Below, one piece after another: positions 54,594-63,084 of a DNA stretch of 64,000 bases; the first letter of the stretch is position 1, and each line of letters opens with the position of its first letter. The notes beneath the pieces were generated by a model. The model worked only from the letters and a program-made list of their open reading frames with translations. It ran no database searches and was not told the origin of the DNA. Origin of the DNA: Promethearchaeota archaeon (lineage in GTDB: Archaea > Asgardarchaeota > Lokiarchaeia > Sigynarchaeales > SOKP01); contig JABXKC010000015.1 in assembly GCA_013375495.1 (NCBI GenBank), positions 1-64,000 of the forward strand, read 5' to 3'. A program made the translations under genes and the position numbers.

Positions 54594-54923
54594 TTATTTA
54601 TAATCTTCTCTTGAAGGACTAAACACATCTATAACTTCTGAATCTTCCAATATTTTAGCCCCATGTTTTTCGTTTGATTCAAAAACATAACTATCTCCTT
54701 CTTCAGCCATGAATTCTTCATTTTCGGTGAAGAATTGTAATTTTCCCTTAATAACATACCCAATTTGATGTTCTTTATGTGAATGGAGGGGGACTTTAGA
54801 ATTTTCTTCAAGTAAAAAATGGCATAGCATCATATTCTCGTTATAGATTAGAGTTTTTCGATAAATTCCCGGCAATGCTTCTAAAGCATCAACAGAACTT
54901 TTATTAACAGTATTTTTTTTCAT
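54594..54923 (-). CDS. Cupin-domain protein
   Basis: 109 aa, a single cupin barrel. Metal ligands are visible in PLHSHKEHQIGYVIKG (His-x-His) and the second motif SNEKHGAKI (His), so a bound metal is likely. Small cupins of this type are isomerases, dioxygenases or sensors, and none can be assigned here. Confidence 0.8.
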   Translation of the reverse strand: MKKNTVNKSSVDALEALPGIYRKTLIYNENMMLCHFLLEENSKVPLHSHKEHQIGYVIKGKLQFFTENEEFMAEEGDSYVFESNEKHGAKILEDSEVIDVFSPSREDYK

Positions 54924-55223
54924 TTTAAACGCTTAGATAATTTGATTTCATCTATTTTTTCTTTAAATATACTCGTATTCAATATATTTTAAATTTTTCA
55001 TACATCGTTTGAAAATTACAAAACCAGTAAAGACGACAATTTTAAGTTTTCGAGTAAAATATCGAGAATTAAGAGAACACAATCGATTTATAGGTGAAAG
55101 TATAGATTTTACTGTGAATTTCCTAACTGGTGTATTAGATTGTGAACAAAAGATTAATAGAATAAGTTTATATTGGAAAAAAAAATACATTTTTATATCA
55201 TAAGAGGCAAAGTATTAACGAGA

Positions 55224-55238
55224 ATATATAAATATTTA
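55224..55238 (+). promoter_or_regulatory. TATA-like box of nrdD
   Basis: The AT-rich atatataaatattta lies about 110 bp upstream of nrdD. A start of transcription near 55255-55262 would put the first palindrome over the start site and the second in the leader. Confidence 0.4.
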
Positions 55239-55248
55239 AGCTGTTATT

Positions 55249-55304
55249 TCGGTCCATAAAACCGACAAAAATTTTCAGTTTATATAACGGTAAATTTCCG
55301 TTAT
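55249..55304 (+). promoter_or_regulatory. Two palindromes upstream of nrdD, candidate operators
   Basis: The first palindrome is TCGGT-N7-ACCGA (55249-55265). The second is ATAACGG-N7-CCGTTAT (55284-55304) with perfect 7-bp arms. Their centres are about 37 bp apart and both carry CGG/CCG in an otherwise AT-rich leader. They fit repressor or NrdR-like control of ribonucleotide reductase, though no regulator gene is adjacent. Confidence 0.45.
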
Positions 55305-55346
55305 CACTTAAATGAAAATAGCAAATTAAAAAAATAATTGATTAAT

Positions 55347-57476
55347 ATGGTTTTAACTCCTGAATCTGAAACAATTAACGAAAAAAAACTGTTAGAAAGT
55401 GGGTTTTTAAAAAATTTATTACCAAGAGTTTCACGAACAGAGGGTGATGTAGTACCTTTTAACCCGATAAAAATAAAAGAAAGCATTATGAACGAAACGG
55501 GGCTAGATTCAAATTCTGCTGACAGAATTACTCAAAAAGTTGTGAGGAGAATCATTTCTTCTAACATTAGCTTTCTTTCAGGGCCACATATTAGAGAAAT
55601 CGTTTGCTCAATATTATCAGAACAGCACTACGAAGACGAGCGTAAGTTATATACCAGAATAGGTATGCCATTAATGGATTATGAATCGATCTTAGAGAAA
55701 GGCGTTAACGAAAACGCCAATCAAGATATGAATCCCGAAAGTATTCACCATTGGGCGGCAAATAGAATTTCTGATGAGTATGCCCTTTTAAGGATTTTAG
55801 ATTCAGAAGAAGCGCATGCGCACTTATTTGGAGACATTCACGTACATATGCTAAGATACTTCGATTTAAGACCCTTCTGCCAAGAATGGGATCCACGAAT
55901 GGTTCTCGAGCACGGACTTCCTCCTGTGAATAGTTGGGCACACTGTAGTCGATCTGGTCCAGCTGGAAGCTTACGGGTTGCTGTAACCCATTTAGCCAAA
56001 TGGTTAGGAATAATACAGGGCGAATTTTCAGGGGGTCAGGGTTACGATTACATAACGACATTCCTCGCTCCTTATGCGAAAGGTCTTACCGCAAAAGAAA
56101 TTGAACAATCAATGCAATGTTTAATATATGAAACAAACCAGATTTTTGCAGCTAGAGGGGGCCAAGTACCCTTCACGTCAATTTCGTGTACGCCCACGGT
56201 GCCTGAAGGTTTGTTAACGATCCCCGCTATTGGTCCCCGTGGTAAAATTAGTGGTAAATATGGCGATTATAAAGTCGAGTGCTTAAAACTTTTTGACGCT
56301 CTAACCGATGTTTATACCCATGGAGACTACGACGGTAAGCTGTTTGCGTTTCCAAAGCACGAAATAAAAATTAAAAAAGAGTGGCTAAAAGAGTTCGAAC
56401 CGTCTTACATTAAATTGATGGAAGAAGTTGCTAAGATGGGCACTCCTTATTTTCTTAACATGTGCCCAGAATGGATGCCAGACGAAATTCATAGTCAATG
56501 TTGCCGAAAATTTTTAAGTGGCAATCAAATTATAAGTAAATGTGTATTAGAGCCCGAAGAGAGGAAAAACACCAATGTATGGGAAAAGTACGTCTCAATT
56601 GGTTCACTTCAAAGCGTTAGTCTTAATTTACCTAGATACGCTTACATGTCTGCTAACGAGGGCGACTACTATAGAATTTTAGATAAAAACATGGAGCTCT
56701 CGGCAAGAATTTTACTAAAAAAATGGAAGTTAATGGAAAAACGCTTAAGATCGGGCCATCTACCTTTATGTAGCGGTAAAATAGATGGAGAACCCATTTT
56801 TAACTTAAACGATCAGAATCTTTCTATTGGTTTTACTGGCTTAAACGAAGCTGTAAAAAGTCTGATTGGGTACGAATTGCACGAAGATGATACGGGGTAT
56901 GATTTTGGGAAAAAAGTGTTAGAATATATGGTAGCTAAATGTAATTCAATGACTGAAAGCAAAGGAGTTAGTTTTTCACTTTGGGAGCAGCCCAGTGAAT
57001 CGACGAGTAACCGGTTAGCTAAGTTAGACCTAAAACATTTTCCAAAAAAAGCGATAACTCAATCCTCTGGTAACTCTGCTTACTATACAAATTCTAGTCA
57101 TTTTAGATACGATGCTGACATTAGTTTATCTGAAAGAATTAAAAAACAAGGAGATTATCACCCCATAGTTGAAGGAGGAGTAATAACACACATCTGGCTT
57201 GGTGAACAAAATCCAGATATTAATGGTTTATGGGAACTGACTAAGAAAATTTGCCTTAATACTAATACGGCTTATTTCGCTTATACAACCGATTTTACTT
57301 ATTGCCCTCATTGTAGAAAGATGTTTCGAGGTGGAAATTTTACTTGTCCTAAATGTTACTCTGGAGATGTTAAGGTATATTCAAGAGTTACCGGGTATTA
57401 TAGTGAAGTAAATAGATACAATTCTGGTAAGAAAGAAGAATGGGAATCTAGAAAAAGATATGATTTATTTTCCTAA
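55347..57476 (+). CDS. nrdD: Anaerobic ribonucleoside-triphosphate reductase
   Basis: 709 aa from ATG 55347 (frame open from TTG 55338). The N-terminal ATP-cone (VVPFNPIKIKESIM ... FLSGPHIREIVCSIL) gives allosteric control. The core shows the NrdD blocks, and the C-terminus carries the glycyl-radical segment RVTGYYSEVNRYNSGKK with the radical Gly at about residue 683. The zinc site is CPHC ... CPKC. This oxygen-sensitive enzyme makes dNTPs in an anaerobe. The activase NrdG is not next to it and must be elsewhere. MazG follows after 38 bp. Confidence 0.95.
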   Translation: MVLTPESETINEKKLLESGFLKNLLPRVSRTEGDVVPFNPIKIKESIMNETGLDSNSADRITQKVVRRIISSNISFLSGPHIREIVCSILSEQHYEDERKLYTRIGMPLMDYESILEKGVNENANQDMNPESIHHWAANRISDEYALLRILDSEEAHAHLFGDIHVHMLRYFDLRPFCQEWDPRMVLEHGLPPVNSWAHCSRSGPAGSLRVAVTHLAKWLGIIQGEFSGGQGYDYITTFLAPYAKGLTAKEIEQSMQCLIYETNQIFAARGGQVPFTSISCTPTVPEGLLTIPAIGPRGKISGKYGDYKVECLKLFDALTDVYTHGDYDGKLFAFPKHEIKIKKEWLKEFEPSYIKLMEEVAKMGTPYFLNMCPEWMPDEIHSQCCRKFLSGNQIISKCVLEPEERKNTNVWEKYVSIGSLQSVSLNLPRYAYMSANEGDYYRILDKNMELSARILLKKWKLMEKRLRSGHLPLCSGKIDGEPIFNLNDQNLSIGFTGLNEAVKSLIGYELHEDDTGYDFGKKVLEYMVAKCNSMTESKGVSFSLWEQPSESTSNRLAKLDLKHFPKKAITQSSGNSAYYTNSSHFRYDADISLSERIKKQGDYHPIVEGGVITHIWLGEQNPDINGLWELTKKICLNTNTAYFAYTTDFTYCPHCRKMFRGGNFTCPKCYSGDVKVYSRVTGYYSEVNRYNSGKKEEWESRKRYDLFS

Positions 57477-57514
57477 TTCACTGATAATAAATATTTGAGT
57501 ATATTACATTATTT

Positions 57515-57832
57515 ATGAAAGAAGATTTATCGCTTAAAGAATTTCAAAAAAAAATTGATAGTTGGATTTTAAACCACGGTGGCTATTGGCCTCCTCTTTC
57601 TATGTTTAGTGCAGTAGTGGAAGAAATAGGTGAATTAGCAAAAGAGATAAATTACATGGAAGGAATTAAACCAAAAAAGTCTGACAAAAACACAACAAAA
57701 ATAGGTGAAGAGCTCGCAGATGTTATTTTTGCGATAATTTGTGTTGCTAATTATTATAAAATTGACATACACGAAGAATTAGACCTCGTAATTGAAAAAT
57801 ATACTAAGAGAGATTCGAAGCGATTTAGTTAA
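57515..57832 (+). CDS. MazG-like nucleotide pyrophosphohydrolase
   Basis: 105 aa. The metal-binding motif EEIGELAKEI and the second motif EELADVIFAI are those of MazG/all-alpha NTP pyrophosphatases. It hydrolyses noncanonical or excess NTPs. It lies directly after nrdD on the same strand, so a role in nucleotide pool cleaning is likely. Confidence 0.88.
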   Translation: MKEDLSLKEFQKKIDSWILNHGGYWPPLSMFSAVVEEIGELAKEINYMEGIKPKKSDKNTTKIGEELADVIFAIICVANYYKIDIHEELDLVIEKYTKRDSKRFS

Positions 57833-57964
57833 GTATGTATTTTACCGTTCTTAATAGAATTCTCCTAAAATAAATCTGAATTTGTAAAACTTTAATTCTT
57901 TTACGCTTTTTATTTTTTAGAATTATAGGAAATTATAACAATAATTAATTATTCACCATAAAAA

Positions 57965-59146
57965 ATGGAAAAAAACGGTTTAGAAAAACAAAATATACTT
58001 CATTTACTGGAAAAAAAGCTAAAGAAAGATTTTTCCTACGATTCAGGATCAATTTTAGGCTCTATGTGCACAGAACCGTTAGATTTTGCTAAAGATATCT
58101 ATCTCAAATATATTTCTAAAAATTTAGGAGATCCCGGGTTATTCCCAGGTACTGCTGCATTGGAGGATGAACTTATCTCTGAAATTGGCGATTTATTTGG
58201 AAATAAAAACATAATAGGAACTTTTACTACAGGTGGATCTGAAGCAAATTTGATAGCTATGAGGATTGCCAGAAATATGCGATCTGATATTAAAAATCCG
58301 GAAGTTGTTGTTCCAATTTCTGCTCATATTTCTTTTGATAAAGCAGCAGATTTGTTACACCTTAGACTGAGGAAGGTAAAATTACTGGATAATTACGAGG
58401 TAGACTTACACCATTATGAATCGCTCATTAACAAAAACACGTGCGCAGTTGTAGGAGTTGCGGGTACAACTTCATTAGGCATAGTTGACCCGATTGAAGA
58501 AATAAGTAATCTTGTCGAAAGAAAAGATATTTTCTTTCATATCGATGCCGCTTTCGGGGGATTTGTTTTACCATTTCTCAAGAGATTAGGTTATCAAGTT
58601 CCTATATGGGATTTCTCAGTAAAATCTGTAGGTTCGATTACAGCGGACCCTCATAAAATGGGTTTAGGAATAATTCCTACTGGTGGTTATTTTGTTAAAG
58701 ACGCTTCAATATTACAGAAAACAGGTTTTGAGATTCCTTATTTAGCGGGAGGGCCTTTTAAACACTTTCATATCGTAGGAACTAGACCCGGAGGTTCAAT
58801 CATAGCGTTTTGGGTAATATTAAAGTATTTAGGCGTAAACGGTTTTAATGAGATCGTAAAGAAATGTATGGATAACACTGAATACTTAGTACAACGAATA
58901 TCTGAAATTCGCGGGATAAAATTAGCTGTGGATCCTGTTATGAATGTGGTAGGTATCACCACGGAAAATGGAGTTAGTATCTGTGAACTCGAGAAAGCAT
59001 TACGTAATAATAATTGGATGTTAGGGAAATTCCTAGATTTAAATTTAATTAGAGTTGTGATCATGCCGCATGTAAAAAGAGAACATCTATCTAATTTTGC
59101 TGTTGATTTAGAAAAAATTGTAAAAAAACTAAAATATAATAAGTAA
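57965..59146 (+). CDS. mfnA: PLP-dependent amino-acid decarboxylase, MfnA type
   Basis: 393 aa, group II decarboxylase. The PLP motif is HIDAAFGGFVLPF with the lysine in ADPHKMG (K231). Motifs GSEANLIAMRIAR and GTTSLGIVDPIEE fit the archaeal MfnA family of tyrosine/aspartate decarboxylases. In archaea without methanofuran it serves to make beta-alanine for coenzyme A. The presence of panB about 3 kb away supports that use here. Confidence 0.9.
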   Translation: MEKNGLEKQNILHLLEKKLKKDFSYDSGSILGSMCTEPLDFAKDIYLKYISKNLGDPGLFPGTAALEDELISEIGDLFGNKNIIGTFTTGGSEANLIAMRIARNMRSDIKNPEVVVPISAHISFDKAADLLHLRLRKVKLLDNYEVDLHHYESLINKNTCAVVGVAGTTSLGIVDPIEEISNLVERKDIFFHIDAAFGGFVLPFLKRLGYQVPIWDFSVKSVGSITADPHKMGLGIIPTGGYFVKDASILQKTGFEIPYLAGGPFKHFHIVGTRPGGSIIAFWVILKYLGVNGFNEIVKKCMDNTEYLVQRISEIRGIKLAVDPVMNVVGITTENGVSICELEKALRNNNWMLGKFLDLNLIRVVIMPHVKREHLSNFAVDLEKIVKKLKYNK

Positions 59147-59256
59147 GAATTTAGTTTTTAATTATATCCCTCAGAAATATATTTATTAGTCGAGAAGTTA
59201 TTTATTATTTTATACAAGATTATAGGGTAAAATTCCTCTTTCGAACGGAATAGAGA

Positions 59257-59973
59257 ATGGGAAAAGATAAAAAAAAAACACTTGGAATAAAGACAACCCG
59301 ATATTTTACGAAAAATTGTCCTAACTGTATGTTCGAATACCCAAATTGGTTTACAAATTGTCCTAAATGTGGTACCGCTTGGGATGCTGCTAAGGCAGAA
59401 GCAGCTTTAGGGCAGAAGGATATATTAAAAAAAACAATCAAAATTGTAGTTAAAATAACAGAAGAAGATTTCAACAATACATTAGAAAGAGTTCAATTAA
59501 TTTTTAGCGCTGATCATGGAAAGGCGTGGTATCGCATGCAAATGGAGAACGAATTAGATTATTATATAGCAGAAATAGCAGATGTCCCAATTAATTCTAT
59601 TATAATCTATTATATTGAAGTACTACTGGCTCATGGCGAAGTTGTCACTGAAAACAATGAAGGGAAATACTTTCATTATAAGGTTGGTGTTCCTATCGAA
59701 GAATCAGAAGCGTATAAAAACACATTCCCTGAGCCTAAACTAGATTTAAACAAGCAATTAAACGATTCATCTCCTCCAGTATCTCAAATTTATATTAACA
59801 ATAAAGATATTCAACAACCACAACAACCAAAAAGATACAGTGCTGAGGAGAATGTAACCATTTTTGGAAAACTTCAAACTCAAATAGATCCAGATTTAAA
59901 AATTTGTCCTTATTGTAATTCAAAGATCAAAAAATTGTGGAGCACTTGCCCCATCTGTGGCAAAAATCTTTAG
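59257..59973 (+). CDS. Zinc-ribbon protein with Ig-like middle domain
   Basis: 238 aa. An N-terminal double CxxC ribbon (CPNC ... CPKCG) and a C-terminal one (CPYC ... CPICG) flank a beta-rich middle of about 90 residues (YIAEIADVPINSIIIYYIEV) that looks Ig-like. No catalytic site. Function unknown. It converges with the long-tailed GTPase gene, which also ends in a zinc ribbon. Confidence 0.6.
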   Translation: MGKDKKKTLGIKTTRYFTKNCPNCMFEYPNWFTNCPKCGTAWDAAKAEAALGQKDILKKTIKIVVKITEEDFNNTLERVQLIFSADHGKAWYRMQMENELDYYIAEIADVPINSIIIYYIEVLLAHGEVVTENNEGKYFHYKVGVPIEESEAYKNTFPEPKLDLNKQLNDSSPPVSQIYINNKDIQQPQQPKRYSAEENVTIFGKLQTQIDPDLKICPYCNSKIKKLWSTCPICGKNL

Positions 59974-60011
59974 AAAAACCACTTGAAAAAGATTTTTTTG
60001 AGGTTTAAAAA

Positions 60012-61826
60012 TTATAATTTATTACCGCACTTATTACAGAATGTGTAATCAGAAGATAAAATTGACCCGCATTGTTCACAGATTAATAGATCCTTAGATT
60101 TATTTTTTGGTTTTTCTTCTTGAGCTGGTTGAGTAGGCGTAAACGCTGTAAAAGCATTAGATTCAGCTTCAATATCCGCTACATTAGGTATAATTCTTAA
60201 TTTAGATGTCCCCCCTTCCTTAGGTTTACTTTCTCCCACAAGAGGCATGAAGGGAACGCTTTGGATTGGTGTGGAGTCTTCAGTTTTTTGAGCGAGAGTT
60301 TGAAATAAAGAATCTATCTCAGGTGTAGGTTTTGTTGGAGTAGAAGTTTTTGAAGGTCTAGATTTTGTTGGTTCAGATTTCTTTTCTTTTTTATCTTTTT
60401 TCGATTTCTTCATAGCTTCAATTAATTTCTCTTGCTTCTCCTGTTCTTCAATGTTTTTCTTCTCTTTTTCAATCTTGGCCTTTTCTTTGTCTTGTTTCTT
60501 TTTTTCCTTAGCTTTCTTTTTCTTCTCCTTCTTGTTTATTATTGCTTGAGGCATATAATCAATTAACGAATCAGAAGAAGATGCGGGAGTTGTCGGGGGT
60601 TGAAAAATCGGGGATTCGCTAACCAAATCTGGTTGGGGCTTAGGGTTAGGTTCGAATGTCATTGAAGCGGGTTGTGGTTTAAGAGGTTCTTCCCTTTTAA
60701 TTACGCGAAATGGGGTATGACTTATAGTACTTTCTGTTAGTTTTTCTGAGTAAGAGCTCTGAAATTCTTTGGGAGGTGGTGCGGGTTCTGGAACATTAGA
60801 TGTAAAAGGAATTGTTTTTGGTTTATAAATCTTATCATCACTGACACTATCAAACACTAAAGTTTTTCCTTTGGATATATCATCATTATTTAAGGCTTCT
60901 AGTTCTGATTTCACAGCATCTTTAATCAAAATTTCATCGGGAGTTTTAAATTCTATTTCAGTTTGTTCGGGTATTGAGATTTCGGGAATATATTGCGGTT
61001 CCGTCGTTGGTGCTGGTTCGGGGACTGGTGGCGCCTCAAATTCAATCTCTGGTTCAGATTCAAAATGAGGAGCGGGTTCTATTAATTCACTTAATTTCGG
61101 TTCGGGGACTGGTGGCGCCTCAAATTCAATCTCAGGCTGTACTTCTTTGATTTGGGTAGGCTCGGGGACAGGTGGGGCAATATATGTGTCTTGAGGTTCG
61201 CTAGAAGGCGTTCTAGGGAGGGAGATTTGAACTCCTTCTTTGATAACGTGTCCTGGAGCATAGACTGTAGTATTAGCAACCAGTTGCTCAGGAACACCTT
61301 GTCCTATCATTAAACAGGCAAGAATGTAAAAACAATCTCCTACACCATCACCTGTTTTAGCTGAAGTTTCCATATAATATAAATTGAAATCTTTGGTAAA
61401 TTTACTAATCTCCTCAGCTGAAACGGCTCTTTGGTCAATTAAATCGCTTTTATTTCCAACAAGCAATACTGGAATTTCAGCTTTTATGTTTGCTCTAACT
61501 TCTTCTATCCATTGTGGCAAATGTTCAAAACTTGCGGAGTTTGTTAGATCAAAAACGAGTATTGTTCCTAACGATCCCCTATAGTACATTGGTCTTATGG
61601 AACTAAATCGTTCTTGGCCCCCCGTATCCCAGAGCTGGAGTTTACACTTAATCGGACCTTCAGATGTGTCAATTGAAATTGTTTTCACGTGAAAATCAAC
61701 CCCAATTGTCATTTTATAATCCTCGGTAAAGAATCCTTTTGAAAACCGGAGTGTAAGAGCTGTTTTACCAACTCCTCCATCACCTACAACAATAGATTTA
61801 AAAAGATAATCGTATTCATCAGCCAT
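60012..61826 (-). CDS. Rab-like small GTPase with a 430-residue Pro/charged tail and C-terminal zinc ribbon
   Basis: 604 aa. Residues 1-175 are a Rab-like GTPase: G1 GDGGVGKT, G2 TIGVDFHVKTI, G3 WDTGGQERF (Ala of the usual DTAGQ is Gly), G4 NKSD, G5 ETSAK. From 195 the tail has three copies of APPVPEP within EIEFEAPPVPEP blocks, a long Lys/Glu coiled-coil stretch (about 430-490), and a C-terminal zinc ribbon CEQCG ... CNKCG. There is no prenylation Cys, so membrane contact may use the tail or a partner. It diverges from panB. Confidence 0.92.
   Translation of the reverse strand: MADEYDYLFKSIVVGDGGVGKTALTLRFSKGFFTEDYKMTIGVDFHVKTISIDTSEGPIKCKLQLWDTGGQERFSSIRPMYYRGSLGTILVFDLTNSASFEHLPQWIEEVRANIKAEIPVLLVGNKSDLIDQRAVSAEEISKFTKDFNLYYMETSAKTGDGVGDCFYILACLMIGQGVPEQLVANTTVYAPGHVIKEGVQISLPRTPSSEPQDTYIAPPVPEPTQIKEVQPEIEFEAPPVPEPKLSELIEPAPHFESEPEIEFEAPPVPEPAPTTEPQYIPEISIPEQTEIEFKTPDEILIKDAVKSELEALNNDDISKGKTLVFDSVSDDKIYKPKTIPFTSNVPEPAPPPKEFQSSYSEKLTESTISHTPFRVIKREEPLKPQPASMTFEPNPKPQPDLVSESPIFQPPTTPASSSDSLIDYMPQAIINKKEKKKKAKEKKKQDKEKAKIEKEKKNIEEQEKQEKLIEAMKKSKKDKKEKKSEPTKSRPSKTSTPTKPTPEIDSLFQTLAQKTEDSTPIQSVPFMPLVGESKPKEGGTSKLRIIPNVADIEAESNAFTAFTPTQPAQEEKPKNKSKDLLICEQCGSILSSDYTFCNKCGNKL
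61015..61133. repeat. Two perfect 35-bp direct repeats in the GTPase tail
   Basis: Copies at 61015-61049 and 61099-61133 are identical over 35 bp and are 84 bp apart. They encode the EIEFEAPPVPEP block. Perfect identity points to recent duplication or gene conversion in the tail. Confidence 0.85.
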
Positions 61827-62097
61827 CTTAAATCTTCCATTAATGTGTTTGATCTTTATTTTTAAATTTAAAACAACAAATAAAGTTCTTATATTATTAT
61901 TATTATTAATAAAAATTTATTTAATTATACTTTTGGATAATTTACATCTTATTCTCTAAATTCCCCTTGATTAATGAAAAGGTATTTTGAATATATTTCG
62001 AGGGTATATTCATGTATTCGAATATATAACTCATATAAAATACTCAAACAACTTTATATCCAATTTATTAGGTTATTTTGTTATGAAAACCTTGTTG

Positions 62098-62973
62098 TTA
62101 TTTTAGTTCTTTTTCTAGTTCAATATTTTCAAACCAACTTTCAATCTCATTCAATTCCTCTTTTGGAAATTCGTAGGAGTGTTCAATATCGGGATATAAT
62201 CCTTTTTCTACCTCTTTTCTATAGTCATTTATAGCCATTCGAACGGAATTACCAATATCCCCAAAATATTTGAGAAATTTAGGTTTAAAATCTGTAAAAA
62301 GTCCCAACATATCGTTTATGACTAGTATTTGCCCATCGCAATGCGATCCAGCGCCAATACCAATTGTAGGGATGTCTACCGATTTTGTTATTAGTTTTGC
62401 AATTTGCCAGGGAATGCTCTCAAGCACGATTGAAAAAACTCCTGTTTTTTCTAACTTTTTAGCGTCAAAAATTAACTTTTTGGCGGCTTCTACGGTTTTT
62501 CCTTGTACTAAGAAACCTCCAAATTCATAGATTGCTTGAGGAGTTAGTCCTATGTGCCCCATTACTTGTATATCTGCATCGATCATAGCTTTTATCGTCG
62601 GACAAATTTTCGCCCCACCCTCAACTTTCACGGCTTCCGCGCTACCTTCTTGAATAAATCGTCCCGCGTTTTTTACTGCCTCTTTGATCCCGATTTTATA
62701 AGATAAAAACGGCATATCGGCAACTACCATAGAATTTGACACTCCTCGAGCTACTGCTTTAGTATGGTGAATCATTTCGTCCATTGTGACCGACAATGTA
62801 TTTTGATATCCAAGCACTACCATGGAGAGGGAATCACCTACGAGAATTAAATCTATCCCACAATCATCGACGATTTTAGCAAAAGAATAATCGTATGAGG
62901 TAATGGTTACGATTTTTTCTCCCTGCTTTTTTTTCTCGATGATTTTCTTGGCTGTCATTTTTTGAAGCGCCAT
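62098..62973 (-). CDS. panB: Ketopantoate hydroxymethyltransferase
   Basis: 291 aa. PanB blocks are clear: ITSYDYSFAKIVDDCGID, GDSLSMVVLGYQNTLS, VVADMPFLSY, KVEGGAKI, VMGHIGLTPQ and TIGIGAGSHCDGQILV. The enzyme makes ketopantoate for pantothenate and coenzyme A. The 271-bp gap to the next gene downstream includes an imperfect inverted repeat near 61990-62030 (atatttcga ... tcgaatat). Confidence 0.96.
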   Translation of the reverse strand: MALQKMTAKKIIEKKKQGEKIVTITSYDYSFAKIVDDCGIDLILVGDSLSMVVLGYQNTLSVTMDEMIHHTKAVARGVSNSMVVADMPFLSYKIGIKEAVKNAGRFIQEGSAEAVKVEGGAKICPTIKAMIDADIQVMGHIGLTPQAIYEFGGFLVQGKTVEAAKKLIFDAKKLEKTGVFSIVLESIPWQIAKLITKSVDIPTIGIGAGSHCDGQILVINDMLGLFTDFKPKFLKYFGDIGNSVRMAINDYRKEVEKGLYPDIEHSYEFPKEELNEIESWFENIELEKELK

Positions 62974-63084
62974 ATATGAACTAACCTTATACTTTAGAAA
63001 AATATTTTGTTTATTTGAAAAAAATAAAAATTTTATAAAAATAGATATAGAGGAGAAATAAGTAAATATTGGTTTAGTTCGAAT

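Larger units (their letters stand above)
54924..55337. other. 414-bp gap with no convincing gene
   Basis: This gap between the cupin gene and nrdD contains one short plus-strand ORF, 55009-55203 (64 codons from TTG), whose sequence matches no family and ends in an aromatic/basic stretch. It may be a remnant or chance frame. The right half holds the nrdD promoter with two palindromes, listed separately. Confidence 0.4.

Noticed and set aside
55009..55203. 64-codon plus-strand ORF in the cupin-nrdD gap
   Set aside because: No family match, no good ribosome site and an equal-length ORF on the opposite strand; kept only as a note in the gap description.
61974..62234. 86-codon plus-strand ORF at the panB 3' end
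   Set aside because: Its second half overlaps panB antisense, and its composition is like noncoding AT-rich DNA.
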